A stretch of 64,000 bases of DNA from Gammaproteobacteria bacterium (lineage in GTDB: Bacteria > Pseudomonadota > Gammaproteobacteria > Arenicellales > Poriferihabitantaceae): the NCBI GenBank assembly GCA_030432755.1, contig JAUILZ010000011.1, positions 1 through 64,000 of the forward strand. Direction: 5' to 3'. The position numbers were made by a program, and so were the translations under genes. Shown here in pieces: positions 35,792 through 44,698 of the stretch. The first letter of the stretch is position 1. Each line of letters starts with the position of its first letter. The notes beneath the pieces are model-generated. The model searched no databases, was not told the DNA's origin, and was given only the letters and a program-made list of their open reading frames with translations.

Positions 35792-36765
35792 TAGCAGCCC
35801 TCGATGCACTCGCCGGCATCGTCGAAGGACATGGTCCTGCCGCTGAGCGGAACGTGGGCCGCCATTTCCACCAGCTCGAGGAAGGACGCGGTGCGGGTGC
35901 CGGCCACCACCTCGCCACCCCTGGTAGCTACCTCATTGGCGTGTGACACGATCACCGAACCGGGCTGCACCAGGTTGTTGACCACCCAGGCCGCTTCCGC
36001 CGGGCCGGTAGTGAAGGTGTCGCCGATGTTGATCACCACCAGGTCGGTCTCGTAGTACTGGCCGACCACGATCTCCTGCTCCGAGGTGATGCCGGTGTCG
36101 CCGGACAGGTAGACCACGAGGCCATTGGAAAAGGTGAGCACATAGCCCGTGGGCGGGCCGGCATAGGCGGTGAGGCCCGCGGCATCCATCAGCTCGCCGA
36201 GCTGGCCGCCGATCATCGCCCCGGCGATGCCGTTGGAATGCGCCGCCGGCACCGTGGTCACGCGCACACCGCCGACCATGCGGTTGGCGCCGAAGCGCAC
36301 CAGTTCCGATGCCGCGGGATCACCGCCGAGCTCCTTCAGCTTGCCGCTGAAGAACTTGGGCATCTCGCTGCCAGTCACGATCTTCGCCCCCTTTCCGTGG
36401 GCGATGCCTGCCGCATTGGTAATCGGTACCGCGACCACAGAGAATTCCGGCTTGCCACATTCCCCCACATTCACCGCGGAGATATGCCGATCACCGACGT
36501 GATCGCCGTGCATGTGGGAGACCAGCACGGCATCGATCTTGCCGAGTCGGGGATCCTCTGCGCCCGCCACGGTGCGGCCGGGATCGTAGAGCAGCCGCGT
36601 GCCGTCGGGATCCTCCAGCACCAGGGCGCGGTCCAGTGGGCAGAACTCGCCATCGTGGCTGCCGAGGGGAGTGATCTTCACGTTCGCCGCCTGCGCCGCA
36701 TGGGCGCCGAACAGGCAGGCTGCGCTGAGCGCGCCAAGTAACCTTTTCACTGTCTTCTTCTGCAT
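35791..36765 (-). CDS. Exported metallo-beta-lactamase-fold hydrolase
   Basis: 324 residues with a signal peptide (KRLLGALSAACLFGAHAAQA, cleaved near 29). The metal-binding HMHGDHVGD lies at about 85-93, with a further His in VPAAHSNG, the metal-bridging Asp in LSGDTG and the late His in VIVSHANE. These residues place it in the metal-dependent hydrolase group (UlaG-like). The substrate in the periplasm is unknown. ATG at 36765 is preferred because GAGGA lies just upstream; the in-frame extension to 36840 runs back to the CDF gene end. It is 71 bases downstream of that gene. Confidence 0.8.
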   Translation of the reverse strand: MQKKTVKRLLGALSAACLFGAHAAQAANVKITPLGSHDGEFCPLDRALVLEDPDGTRLLYDPGRTVAGAEDPRLGKIDAVLVSHMHGDHVGDRHISAVNVGECGKPEFSVVAVPITNAAGIAHGKGAKIVTGSEMPKFFSGKLKELGGDPAASELVRFGANRMVGGVRVTTVPAAHSNGIAGAMIGGQLGELMDAAGLTAYAGPPTGYVLTFSNGLVVYLSGDTGITSEQEIVVGQYYETDLVVINIGDTFTTGPAEAAWVVNNLVQPGSVIVSHANEVATRGGEVVAGTRTASFLELVEMAAHVPLSGRTMSFDDAGECIEGC

Positions 36766-36836
36766 GGAATTCCTCATGGGGTACGTGGTGATACGAAAAT
36801 CATTATAGCGAATTGACATCGCGCCGCGGCGCAGGT

Positions 36837-37979
36837 TCACCCCAGTTCCTGCAGGACCCGCACTTCGCCCACCAACGGGTCCCCGTGGAAACTCTCGCGA
36901 AACCGTTGCACGATCGCGGACATATCGGTCACTTTACCCGCGGCGCCCGCCGACACCTGCAGGTCGACGTTTACCCGTTCGCGCAGGTAGTGCAACTGCA
37001 ACCGCTCTGCCGGGAAACCGGCGACTTCCTCCCAACGCTGGCGAATCCCGGGAGCGAGGGCACCGCGAAGCGGCAGCGACCTGGATGCCCGACTTTCATT
37101 TTCCTCGACGTCGATATGCACTGTGATATCGGTGGGTTCCTCGAGTTGTCCGTCGAGTACGCGTTCGACCTCCACGCTCAGCCGGTGGCCCTCCGAGACG
37201 CTGATACCGCCGTCGACGACGACGTGAACATCCGCGAGTACCTGTGAACCCATGCGCCGGGTACGCAGCTGGTGGACCCCCAGCACGCCCTCGATGCCCA
37301 CCAGGGCGGCGCGCAGGGTGTCGAGACGCGCCTTGTCGAGCCCGGTGTCGATCAGTTCCTGCACGCTGTCACGGCCAAGCGTCCAGCCGATATGGGCAAT
37401 CATCGCCGCCACTACCACTGCGGCCACCGCGTCGAGATAGGGCAGTCCGGCCATCGTTCCCGCGATGCCCACCAGCACCACCACCGATGACAGCGCGTCG
37501 CTGCGACTGTGCCAGGCATTGGCCTTCAGCATCGCCGAACGCAGGCGGCGGGCCAACCGCATGGTGTAGTGGTAGATCCACTCCTTGGAGAGGATGGAGA
37601 CCAGTGCGACCACGAGCGTGACGGCGCCCGGTACCGGAAGATCGGCGCCAGACAGGAGACGCGCGGCAGCGCTCCAGCCGATCCCGATCGCCACGCCAAT
37701 CAGCGACACGCTGAGAAACACGGTGGCAACGGTCTGGATCCGTTCGTGACCGTAGGGGTGATCGCCGTCCGCCTCGCGGGTGCCGAACCGGGCCGCGAAC
37801 AGAACTACCGCGTCGGTGGCGAGATCGGATAGCGAGTGCACGCCGTCCGCCACCAGGCCCTGGGAACCCGCCGCCAGCCCGGCCGCGATCTTCGCCACGC
37901 CCAGCGCGAGGTCGAGCGCGGCGCCCACCAACGTGACGCGGACGGTGTCTCGGGATTCCTGGGTAGAGTCCTGGGTCAA
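36837..37979 (-). CDS. Cation diffusion facilitator (divalent metal exporter)
   Basis: 380 residues with six membrane segments in the first ~230 residues, then a cytoplasmic domain. Metal-site motifs are HSLSDLATD, DGDHPYGHER and HSRSDALSS. The C-terminal domain (VHVVVDGGISVSEGHRLS) is usual for CDF dimers, which exchange protons for Zn, Fe, Mn or Co ions. The C terminus is about 70 residues longer than in simple members. Iron-related genes begin some distance upstream, but no regulatory link is seen. Confidence 0.88.
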   Translation of the reverse strand: MTQDSTQESRDTVRVTLVGAALDLALGVAKIAAGLAAGSQGLVADGVHSLSDLATDAVVLFAARFGTREADGDHPYGHERIQTVATVFLSVSLIGVAIGIGWSAAARLLSGADLPVPGAVTLVVALVSILSKEWIYHYTMRLARRLRSAMLKANAWHSRSDALSSVVVLVGIAGTMAGLPYLDAVAAVVVAAMIAHIGWTLGRDSVQELIDTGLDKARLDTLRAALVGIEGVLGVHQLRTRRMGSQVLADVHVVVDGGISVSEGHRLSVEVERVLDGQLEEPTDITVHIDVEENESRASRSLPLRGALAPGIRQRWEEVAGFPAERLQLHYLRERVNVDLQVSAGAAGKVTDMSAIVQRFRESFHGDPLVGEVRVLQELG

Positions 37980-38035
37980 TGCGTCACTATCTGGCCATGT
38001 CGGGACGCGGCGGGCGCCGCGACTCGCGAATCAGG

Positions 38036-39139
38036 TTAGCCGAGGTGGTTGTCCCAGGCAATAGCCGCGCCGACGGTCGGGTCTGGCGGTAGCGGCGGAC
38101 CGATCTGACCTGCGCGCAGGATCTGCCGCGCGCCGTCGCCGGCGGAAAACCAGGTGACGCCATCCGCGCCAGTCACGACGCCGCAGCCGTCGGTGCTGTC
38201 CAGGAGGCTGATCTTTCCGCCACCGATATCGATTTGTATGATTCGATTGCCCCGGGGTGCCGTGGCAAGCAACTGTTCACCCCCGGAATCGAAGGCCACG
38301 CTGCCGATGTAGTGGTCGATCCCCTGTCCCAGATCGGGATCGAGGGCAACCCATTCGACGGCGCTGCCGGGGCGCCAGAGGCCGATCATCGGCGGCGAAT
38401 CGATGGAGGGCCCGTAGTACTGGGCGCCGAAGCCGATCACCCCGGCATCGTTCACGGCAATATGCCGGAGGCTCAGCCGGGAGAATGCCGCGGGTCCATC
38501 GAAGCGCTCGTTTACCTTTCCATTGCCGGCATCCAGCATCACCAGGCCGCTCCGCATGGAGGCAAGGTTGAGTTTCGCGCGCCCGCTATCGGGATGGGTG
38601 AGGACGCCGCCCACGGCGACCACCAGCGCATCCGAACCCGGCAGCCAGGTGACCTGGTGGGGACCGATGCCGCCTGCATCGAATTCCCCCAACCGGCGAT
38701 AGTCGCCATCCACGGCGTAGATGCCGATGACACCGCGCCCCCCGGCATAGTCGTTTTCGCTCGCGTACAGCAATGATCCGTCAGGGGAATAGACGCCGTG
38801 ACCGAAGAAATGCCGGTCCGTCGCGGCGCTGATCACGTTGAGCATGACGCCGGTGAAACGATCAAACACGAAGGCGCGATAGCCGGGCCGACGCTCGAAT
38901 ACCACCGCTTCGGGCCGCGATGGATGACGCGCGAATCCGTGCAGGCGATTGCCCGAGGATTGCCGGTACAGGATCTTGCCGCTCGCGTCCCAGGCGGCGA
39001 GCACGAAGTCACTCCCCTGCATGCCAGCGGCGAGCACGGGCTCGGCCGGCGCAGCGCCACGCCAGTCGGCGCAGCCGGCAAGCGGCAGAACCAGCGCGCC
39101 CGCGGCGAACCCGAGAAACCCGCGCCGGTCAGTCGCCAT
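38036..39139 (-). CDS. DUF1513-family secreted beta-propeller protein
   Basis: 367 residues with a Tat/lipoprotein-type leader: DRRGFLGFAAGALVLPLAGC, where the Cys sits near residue 22. The rest shows propeller-like repeats (GHGVYSPDGSLLYASEND, GPHQVTWLPGSDALVVAVGG, RLSLRHIAVNDAGVIGFGAQYYGP) typical of DUF1513. It is the last gene of the imelysin cluster, overlapping the second imelysin gene by 11 bases. PA4373 of Pseudomonas aeruginosa is, to my recollection, the corresponding member of a Fur-regulated group, but no biochemical role is known to me. Confidence 0.8.
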   Translation of the reverse strand: MATDRRGFLGFAAGALVLPLAGCADWRGAAPAEPVLAAGMQGSDFVLAAWDASGKILYRQSSGNRLHGFARHPSRPEAVVFERRPGYRAFVFDRFTGVMLNVISAATDRHFFGHGVYSPDGSLLYASENDYAGGRGVIGIYAVDGDYRRLGEFDAGGIGPHQVTWLPGSDALVVAVGGVLTHPDSGRAKLNLASMRSGLVMLDAGNGKVNERFDGPAAFSRLSLRHIAVNDAGVIGFGAQYYGPSIDSPPMIGLWRPGSAVEWVALDPDLGQGIDHYIGSVAFDSGGEQLLATAPRGNRIIQIDIGGGKISLLDSTDGCGVVTGADGVTWFSAGDGARQILRAGQIGPPLPPDPTVGAAIAWDNHLG

Positions 39140-40205
39140 CGAGGGAGTTGAAGCCGAGAGGCACGTCGATGGCGGCAGAGACCTCGTTACGCAGAAAGGC
39201 CTGCAGCACCTGGACCCTGGCCAGCGCTTCCGCCACGACCGCGTAGTCCGATTTCTCCAGCGCGGCGTAGCCGTCCGCCAGACCGGCAAGCGGCGCCGCC
39301 GCCTGGTCCCAGCGCTCCTCAAGCGCAGCTCGCGCCGCGTCGCCTGTCAGCAGTGGCGCGAGGAAGGCGTCGCTCGCCTCCCTAAGGGCCGCCAGGTTGA
39401 TGCGCAGATCGCGCAGTGATCGCCCGCTGCGCCAGGACTCCGCCTCCCTGCGATCGAGGTTGCCCCCGGTGGCGGCATCGCCCAACGGTGCGGCGATCTT
39501 GGCGGTTTGCATCAACTCGATCTGTGTCACCAGCTGGGTGAGGAATATGGAAATCGACACACGGTCCGATTCGAAGAAGGGATTGTCCAGGTTCGGATCC
39601 GCCAGCGCCTCGCGATAAGGACCGCGCCAGTCACGCACCAGGTTGACGGTGATTTCCGCGATATTGCCCGCGAGCGCCACGAGCCAGGCGCAGATGAACC
39701 CGTCGCCGCCCTCGCCACTGGTGAAATCGCCCGCGTCCGCGGCGTTGCTGAAGAGCAGGCGTTCCACCGCCGGTAGACCCTGGAGAGCGACGCTGCCGTC
39801 GCGCAGGTTGTCAGGCTCGAGCGCCGCGCGATCCACATCCAGCAGGAAGCGGCGGAACTGGCGGCTGCCGGAGCCGTGCTTGTCGGGCCAGTACTGCATC
39901 CGCTGGTGGCGGAACGAGAATTCCGCGGGACCCTGGCGCAACCACTGGACCCGCTCCCAGGCGTCCATCAGGTCGTGAAAGTCCGCGCGCAGCGGTGCCG
40001 GTTCCGTGGAACCCTGCGCGCCGCAACTGTTCGTCGCCGCCGCCTCGAAGTGTTCCGCGGCATCTTGCAGCTCTACGTAGTCGGGAATGATGACCTCGTC
40101 TGCCAGCGCCAGCACAGCCGCCACCCGCTCCGAGCCGATCGCGGGCAGCGCCAGTACCGCCAGCGCAAAGACCAGGGTCATCGGGATGGTGGTGCGGGTT
40201 TTCAT
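39129..40205 (-). CDS. Imelysin-family exported protein (second imelysin)
   Basis: 358 residues. The leader MKTRTTIPMTLVFALAVLALPAIG is followed by an imelysin/EfeO-like helical bundle. Q-G-L-P-A-V-E-R-L-L-F (around 138) is the GxHxxE-related position with the usual His replaced by Pro-Ala, so the classic motif is not intact. It lies between the di-haem protein and DUF1513 genes, overlapping both. Imelysins are iron-linked envelope proteins. The altered motif may mark a structural or carrier role rather than a metal-binding one. Confidence 0.82.
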   Translation of the reverse strand: MKTRTTIPMTLVFALAVLALPAIGSERVAAVLALADEVIIPDYVELQDAAEHFEAAATNSCGAQGSTEPAPLRADFHDLMDAWERVQWLRQGPAEFSFRHQRMQYWPDKHGSGSRQFRRFLLDVDRAALEPDNLRDGSVALQGLPAVERLLFSNAADAGDFTSGEGGDGFICAWLVALAGNIAEITVNLVRDWRGPYREALADPNLDNPFFESDRVSISIFLTQLVTQIELMQTAKIAAPLGDAATGGNLDRREAESWRSGRSLRDLRINLAALREASDAFLAPLLTGDAARAALEERWDQAAAPLAGLADGYAALEKSDYAVVAEALARVQVLQAFLRNEVSAAIDVPLGFNSLDGD

Positions 40206-41650
40206 AGTGACTCCACGAATCGAACGAGTTGCGCGCGCTCCGCCGCGGTCAGGGCGGCATAACCTTCCCGCGCAGTGGCGGCCTCTCCACCATGCCACAG
40301 GATCGCCTCCTCCAGGCTGCGCGCGCGGCCGTCATGGAGGAAGCGGGTATGACCGGCCACGGCACCGGTGAGGCCGATGCCCCAGAGCGGCGCGGTACGC
40401 CACTCGCGCCCGCTGGCCTGGCCGTCGTCGGCATGGTCCGCCAGATCCTCGCCCATGTCGTGCAGCAGGAGATCGGTGTAGGGCCAGATGTGCTGGCGGG
40501 CGTTTTCAGTATGCCCGGGAGCGTCACCGGTGACGAGGTCCGGCTGGTGGCAGCCGGCGCAGCCGACCTGGCGAAACAGCGCGCGACCGGCAATCACGTC
40601 CGGGTCCCGTGGGTTGCGCCGCGCGGGCACGGCCAGGTGCCGGGTGTACAGCAGCAGCAGGTCCACCACCTGGTCGTGGGCCTCGAGATTGTCATACTGC
40701 GGACTGCCACCGTGCGGAGCGTTCCGGCAGGCAACCTGCGCCGCGCTGCAATCGCCCCAGGGCTCCGAGCGTAGTGGCGAGGAGAGGCCGATGTCGACGT
40801 GCAGCGCCAGTTGGTTCTGCTCATTGAGCGTCGCCACGGTGGCCTTGTGGCCGAATCGGCCGATCGCGAGACGGTCAAGCTCGGCGCTATGGACCCGGTT
40901 CGGCCGCCCGGAGATACCGTCGCCGTCGGTGTCGTCCGGGTCCGCGAGCGCGAGAATCGACGCCTCGTCGACAGCTTCCAGCAGTCCGAGGCCGATCATC
41001 TGCGGCGCCACCCGGGGCGAAATCCGGAGCGCGGGATGCGGATCGCCATGGGCCAGGTCCCTGAGCGCGTAGCGTGGGGACGCGAGCTCCACCCGGTCGT
41101 CCCCGGCAAGCTCTCGAACAATCGATTCGTGGCTGATCTCCACCCGGCCCTCCGCCTCGATCCCCGCCACGGAGAAACCCTGCAACTGCGTGCCGTACAC
41201 CGGGTCGGGAATGGAAGTTTCCCGGCCCGAGTCCAGACGGTCTTGCTGCGCCTCGTCTTCCGCCGGAATGGACAGTCGGAACAACATCGACTCCGATTGC
41301 GTGCCGGGTTCCAGCGGGGGATGGCCGCGGCCGTCGCGGATGTGACAGCGCTGGCAGGCGCGAGCGTTGAACAGCGGTCCGAGTCCGTCCGCCGCGCTGG
41401 TCGAGGCGGGCGCGCTGACCCACAATCGCTTGAAGAAACCATTGCCCACGGCGAAATTGAGCTGCTTCGCCGGATCGAGATTGGGGGCGGCATGGGAGAA
41501 GGCATCCCTGTCGGGAGCCTTGTCGTGTGTGGCGTCACCGCCCGGCCGCTCCTCGGCTACCTCCAGCAGGGTATCCCCCACGGCGACGGCAACGAACACC
41601 ACCAACAACCCATGCGCCAGGACAGCCAACCACCAGTACGGAAATGCCAT
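40202..41650 (-). CDS. DUF1111 di-haem protein (peroxidase-like thiol oxidoreductase)
   Basis: 482 residues. A single N-terminal hydrophobic segment serves as an anchor or signal. Two c-type haem motifs, CQRCH (about 104) and CAGCH (about 368), carry the axial-ligand pattern of the MauG/CCP-related DUF1111 family. PNVH-type and Asp-rich segments (DDTDGDGISGRPN) may bind calcium. It is coupled to the following imelysin gene by an ATGA overlap. It probably alters the oxidation state of iron or a periplasmic ligand; this is inference from the cluster. Confidence 0.85.
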   Translation of the reverse strand: MAFPYWWLAVLAHGLLVVFVAVAVGDTLLEVAEERPGGDATHDKAPDRDAFSHAAPNLDPAKQLNFAVGNGFFKRLWVSAPASTSAADGLGPLFNARACQRCHIRDGRGHPPLEPGTQSESMLFRLSIPAEDEAQQDRLDSGRETSIPDPVYGTQLQGFSVAGIEAEGRVEISHESIVRELAGDDRVELASPRYALRDLAHGDPHPALRISPRVAPQMIGLGLLEAVDEASILALADPDDTDGDGISGRPNRVHSAELDRLAIGRFGHKATVATLNEQNQLALHVDIGLSSPLRSEPWGDCSAAQVACRNAPHGGSPQYDNLEAHDQVVDLLLLYTRHLAVPARRNPRDPDVIAGRALFRQVGCAGCHQPDLVTGDAPGHTENARQHIWPYTDLLLHDMGEDLADHADDGQASGREWRTAPLWGIGLTGAVAGHTRFLHDGRARSLEEAILWHGGEAATAREGYAALTAAERAQLVRFVESL

Positions 41651-41667
41651 TCGATGTTGTGGTAGTT

Positions 41668-41849
41668 AGCCCGGATATTTCACCAGCATCCCGGATGCTG
41701 ACGCAGGACAGGGGCGTCTGGACGCCGCGCTGGAGCGAACAGCATAGCCGTAGCTATGGTGTGAGTGAAGCGCAAGTCCAGGCGTTCCTGGACCAGTCAG
41801 GGCCGGGATAGGAACCGGGCCCGGTTCCGGCTGGTGGAATATCCGGGCT
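41668..41849. repeat. 182-bp inverted-repeat element with five internal hairpins
   Basis: Outer arms agcccggatatttcaccagc (41668-41687) and gctggtggaatatccgggct (41830-41849) pair with one mismatch. Inside are CAGCATC-ccg-GATGCTG (41684-41700), GGCGTC-tg-GACGCC (41713-41726), CATAGC-cgta-GCTATG (41743-41758), GTCCAGG-cgtt-CCTGGAC (41776-41793) and the 18-bp palindrome GGAACCGGGCCCGGTTCC (41811-41828). The whole gap 41651-41984 is occupied by this, the terminator after it and about 100 bases without recognisable signals. It lies between the first imelysin gene and the DUF1111 gene, both minus strand. Confidence 0.85.
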
Positions 41850-41852
41850 GAT

Positions 41853-41885
41853 AAAAAAACCGGGTTCCGGCGAACCGGAGCCCGG
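41853..41885 (-). terminator. Rho-independent terminator of the first imelysin gene
   Basis: On the minus strand an 11-bp stem with one mismatch (CCGGGCTCCGG 41885-41875, CCGGAACCCGG 41870-41860, loop of four) is followed by seven T (41859-41853). It lies about 100 bases after the imelysin stop. Strong termination here means the DUF1111 gene needs its own promoter or read-through. Confidence 0.85.
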
Positions 41886-41984
41886 GCAATGAAAAGGAAT
41901 TTGGACCCGGTGTCCAAACGCCTACTCAGGAGACTTTCGTGGGCGGGGATCATGCCCGCGCCCCCGGGGAAGCGCGTCAGCGCA

Positions 41985-43271
41985 TCAGGAGCCCACGCTC
42001 TCCGGGGCATCCAGGCTGTCGGAACCCTCGAATTCGATCCCGTCCAGGCCGAGCGCGGGTATGGCTTTCTCGATGGAACGGGTCTGCGCCACCAGGGCAT
42101 CGATCGCCGCCTGTACGCGCGCATTGCCTTCGGCGTTATCGGCGCCCAGCATCTGGTCGTAGGCTTCGCCCGCGTCGGCGGAATCCACCAGCGCCTGCAT
42201 CGCGCTCATGGTGGCGCCAAGCCCGGCGCCGATTTCCTCGGCCAGACCGGCATCGTTTGCGGCCAGCAGGTCGGAAAGTCCGGTGCCGGAAAGCGTACTG
42301 CCATCGATGCGCTCGTAGCGGCCGAGGAACACATTCTGGATGCCCAGTGCATCGTAGTAATGCGAGGCATGGGTATTGTCGGCGAAGCAGTCGTGCTCTT
42401 CCTCGGGATCATGCAGGATCAGGCCGAGCTGCATGCGTTCGCCCGCGAGTTCGCCGTAGGACAGCGAGCCCATGCCCGTGATGATGGCCTGCAGCCCCTG
42501 GTTTTCATCCGCCATAACCGCTTCGCGGGCGGCACCACCCTCTTCCCACTGCGCCATCATCCAGGCGAGATCGTCCACCAGCAACGCGGTGGCCACCTGG
42601 AGGAATTCGACACGCCGCGCGCAGTTTCCACCGGTGCAGTTGGCCGGGTCGAAATCCGTCGCGGGCCGATTGCCGGCGCCCGGCCCCGTGCCGTTCAGGT
42701 CCTGGCCCCAGAGCAGGAATTCCACCGCGTGATAACCGGTGGCGACATTGGCCTCGTTCTCGTCGGCTTCCTGCAGTCCATCCTGCAACAGTTCCACGGT
42801 GATGGTGGAGGCATCGAGGGTCTCGCCGGACATCGTCAGCTGCGTATTGGCGATGACGTTGGCGGCGTAGAAGGCGTTCTCGTCGGACTCGGTACCGTAG
42901 GTGGATGCGTCGACGTAGTCGATGAGTCCCTCGTCGAGCGGCCAGGCATTTACCTTGCCTTCCCAGTCATCGACGATGGCATTGCCGAAGCGGTAGACCT
43001 CGGTTTGCATATAGGGCACCCGCGCCGCGCGCCATGCGTCCCGCGCCGCCTCGAGGCGTTCCGCGGTGGGTTCGGCGGCGAGTGCGTCCACTGCCTCCTG
43101 CAAGGCTTTGGCGGTGGTCAGTGAATCCGTATAGCCGGCCAGGGCGATATCGGCATAGGTTTCGAGTACTGCCGCCGGTGTGGCGTCCGCGTTGACGGGA
43201 CCGGCCAGGCAGGCAAGGCTCACGGCCACGGCGCCAAGGCGGAGGCATTTCTTTGAATTGCTGCGAATCAT
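41985..43271 (-). CDS. Imelysin-family iron-associated exported protein
   Basis: 428 residues, signal peptide ending near VNA (about residue 25). The motif GYHAVEFLLWGQDLNG contains the imelysin GxHxxE. Asn-Cys-Thr-Gly-Gly-Asn-Cys (FDPANCTGGNCARR) is a further family feature. Size and sequence resemble IcmP/IrpA-type proteins that are induced by iron starvation. ATG at 43271 is chosen over an in-frame upstream start at 43346, which would run across the Fur box. A perfect 19-bp Fur-box palindrome lies 24 bases upstream. Confidence 0.88.
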   Translation of the reverse strand: MIRSNSKKCLRLGAVAVSLACLAGPVNADATPAAVLETYADIALAGYTDSLTTAKALQEAVDALAAEPTAERLEAARDAWRAARVPYMQTEVYRFGNAIVDDWEGKVNAWPLDEGLIDYVDASTYGTESDENAFYAANVIANTQLTMSGETLDASTITVELLQDGLQEADENEANVATGYHAVEFLLWGQDLNGTGPGAGNRPATDFDPANCTGGNCARRVEFLQVATALLVDDLAWMMAQWEEGGAAREAVMADENQGLQAIITGMGSLSYGELAGERMQLGLILHDPEEEHDCFADNTHASHYYDALGIQNVFLGRYERIDGSTLSGTGLSDLLAANDAGLAEEIGAGLGATMSAMQALVDSADAGEAYDQMLGADNAEGNARVQAAIDALVAQTRSIEKAIPALGLDGIEFEGSDSLDAPESVGS

Positions 43272-43294
43272 CGTGTCGGAATTTGACGTTAATA

Positions 43295-43313
43295 AATAAG
43301 AATCATTCTTATT
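43295..43313 (-). promoter_or_regulatory. Fur box (perfect palindrome) upstream of imelysin
   Basis: aataagaatcattcttatt is a perfect 9-1-9 inverted repeat and matches the Fur-box pattern. It lies immediately upstream of the imelysin ATG, where Fur bound to iron would block transcription. Confidence 0.85.
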
Positions 43314-43451
43314 ATTATTTAACACCATGGCGAACGTCCTGGTCAAGGGGTGGGCCGAGATACCCGGATCGGGTCACGCCACGTGGGCAGCGCCGAACCG
43401 GTGTGTGGGAGGATCAGTGCGCGCCCGGATGGACAGGACGCGGGGGCAAGG

Positions 43452-43691
43452 TCAGACCGGGGCCCCCGGAACCGCCACTTTGAGGGTGGCGTCCTGGTGG
43501 GGCGCGGCGCCAACGGGAAGGTCCTGACCAAGCATGTCGGTGAGGCATTCCCTGGCGAATTCCAGGCAGGTTCCGCATCCGGTGCCGACGCCGAGGCATT
43601 TGCGCAGGCAGGAAATCGTGCTCACGTCGCCGCGGGAAACGGCTTCCTCGATTTCAAGGTGGCTGACGGCCTTGCAGATACAGACGTACAT
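43452..43691 (-). CDS. bfd: Bacterioferritin-associated ferredoxin
   Basis: 79 residues. MYVCICKAVSHLEIEEAVSRG followed by CGTC within GVGTGCGTCLEFARECL provides the Cys-x-Cys and Cys-x2-Cys ligands of the BFD-type 2Fe-2S cluster. Bfd gives electrons to bacterioferritin to release stored iron. The C-terminal 15 residues (HQDATLKVAVPGAPV) go beyond the usual ~65-residue length. bfr is encoded about 170 bases away, oriented the same way. A Fur-like site lies 35 bases upstream. Confidence 0.92.
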   Translation of the reverse strand: MYVCICKAVSHLEIEEAVSRGDVSTISCLRKCLGVGTGCGTCLEFARECLTDMLGQDLPVGAAPHQDATLKVAVPGAPV

Positions 43692-43725
43692 CGATCCGAT
43701 TCGGAATGTTATGAATCGGAATATT

Positions 43726-43744
43726 AATGAGAACAGTTAGTATT
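43726..43744 (-). promoter_or_regulatory. Fur-box-like site upstream of bfd
   Basis: aatgagaacagttagtatt matches the TonB-receptor site at 60662-60680 at 17 of 19 positions. It lies 35 bases upstream of the bfd start and would couple iron release to iron starvation. Confidence 0.6.
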
Positions 43745-43862
43745 TGCAAGCCCGGAGAATGTTCGAGCGCGGGCTACGGCGTCGACGGCCGGCGCCGGCG
43801 TGAAACGACGCCTCGGACGCGATAGCGCCCGGTGGCCAGTGTAATGGTTGGAAAGCTTCTGC

Positions 43863-44345
43863 TCAGGAATCGTCGCCGGAGGACATCTGGGACTGCTGGT
43901 AGTTCTCCAGGCCCACGCGATCGATCAGGCCGAGCTGGGTTTCCAGCCAGTCGATATGCTCCTCCTCGTCCTCCAGAATGTCCTCGAACAGTTCCCTGGA
44001 GACGTAGTCGGCGGCCTTTTCACAGTCTGCGATGGCGGCCTTGAGGTCGGCATGCCCCGCCATCTCCAGCTTCAGGTCGCACTCCAGGATCTCTTTCGTA
44101 TCCTGGCCGATCATGAGCTTGCCGAGATCCTGCAGGTTGGGCAGCCCCTCGAGGAACAGGATGCGCTCGATGAGCTCGTCGGCGTGCTTCATCTCGTCGA
44201 TGGACTCGTGGTACTCGTACTCGCCAAGCTCCTTGAGACCCCAGTCCTTCAGCATGCGCGCATGGAGGAAGTACTGGTTGATGGCCGTGAGCTCGTTCTT
44301 GAGAACCTTGTTGAGGTGCTTGATGATCTTGGCGTCGCCTTTCAT
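43863..44345 (-). CDS. bfr: Bacterioferritin
   Basis: 160 residues, usual length. Di-iron ferroxidase ligands can be recognised in [11 protein letters not shown] (Glu18), [12 protein letters not shown] (Glu51, His54) and DEEEHIDWL (Glu127, His130). Met52 in DEMKH is the haem ligand that marks bacterioferritin rather than plain ferritin. It stores iron in a 24-mer shell and is emptied through Bfd. The gene is divergent from the siderophore-interacting protein gene. Confidence 0.95.
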   Translation of the reverse strand: MKGDAKIIKHLNKVLKNELTAINQYFLHARMLKDWGLKELGEYEYHESIDEMKHADELIERILFLEGLPNLQDLGKLMIGQDTKEILECDLKLEMAGHADLKAAIADCEKAADYVSRELFEDILEDEEEHIDWLETQLGLIDRVGLENYQQSQMSSGDDS

Positions 44346-44698
44346 TGCAATCTCCTGTGCGAAAGCGGCCGGCGAAAAGGGTGCCGCCGACTGCCCGGTT
44401 GATTTGTGGCAGCGAGGGTATGCAATAACCGAATCAAACGCAAGTCATTGAATTTTAACAATAATGTATTTGATTCCTATTCTCGTTCCCTGCCTGTCCT
44501 GACTGCGGTCCTGCAATACACATTTGACCATTGCGCATTACACATAATAATAATTCCTATTTACAATTAGAAATCGTTAAACGTAGACTCCCGCCTCCGC
44601 GCTGAACCCGATTCGCACCGGCGTATCCGGTAACAGCCAGCCTGTCGTCGCCTCCTGTCGAACATTTTTCTCACCCCGTTCACATCCGAATCGAGGTC
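44346..44698. promoter_or_regulatory. Divergent bfr / siderophore-reductase control region
   Basis: This 353-base gap is AT-rich. It holds two stretches that resemble weak Fur boxes: aataatgtatttgattccta near 44459 and aataataattcctatttac at about 44547-44565. Neither is a clean palindrome. GAGG precedes the ATG at 44699. No gene was found inside the gap. Confidence 0.45.
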
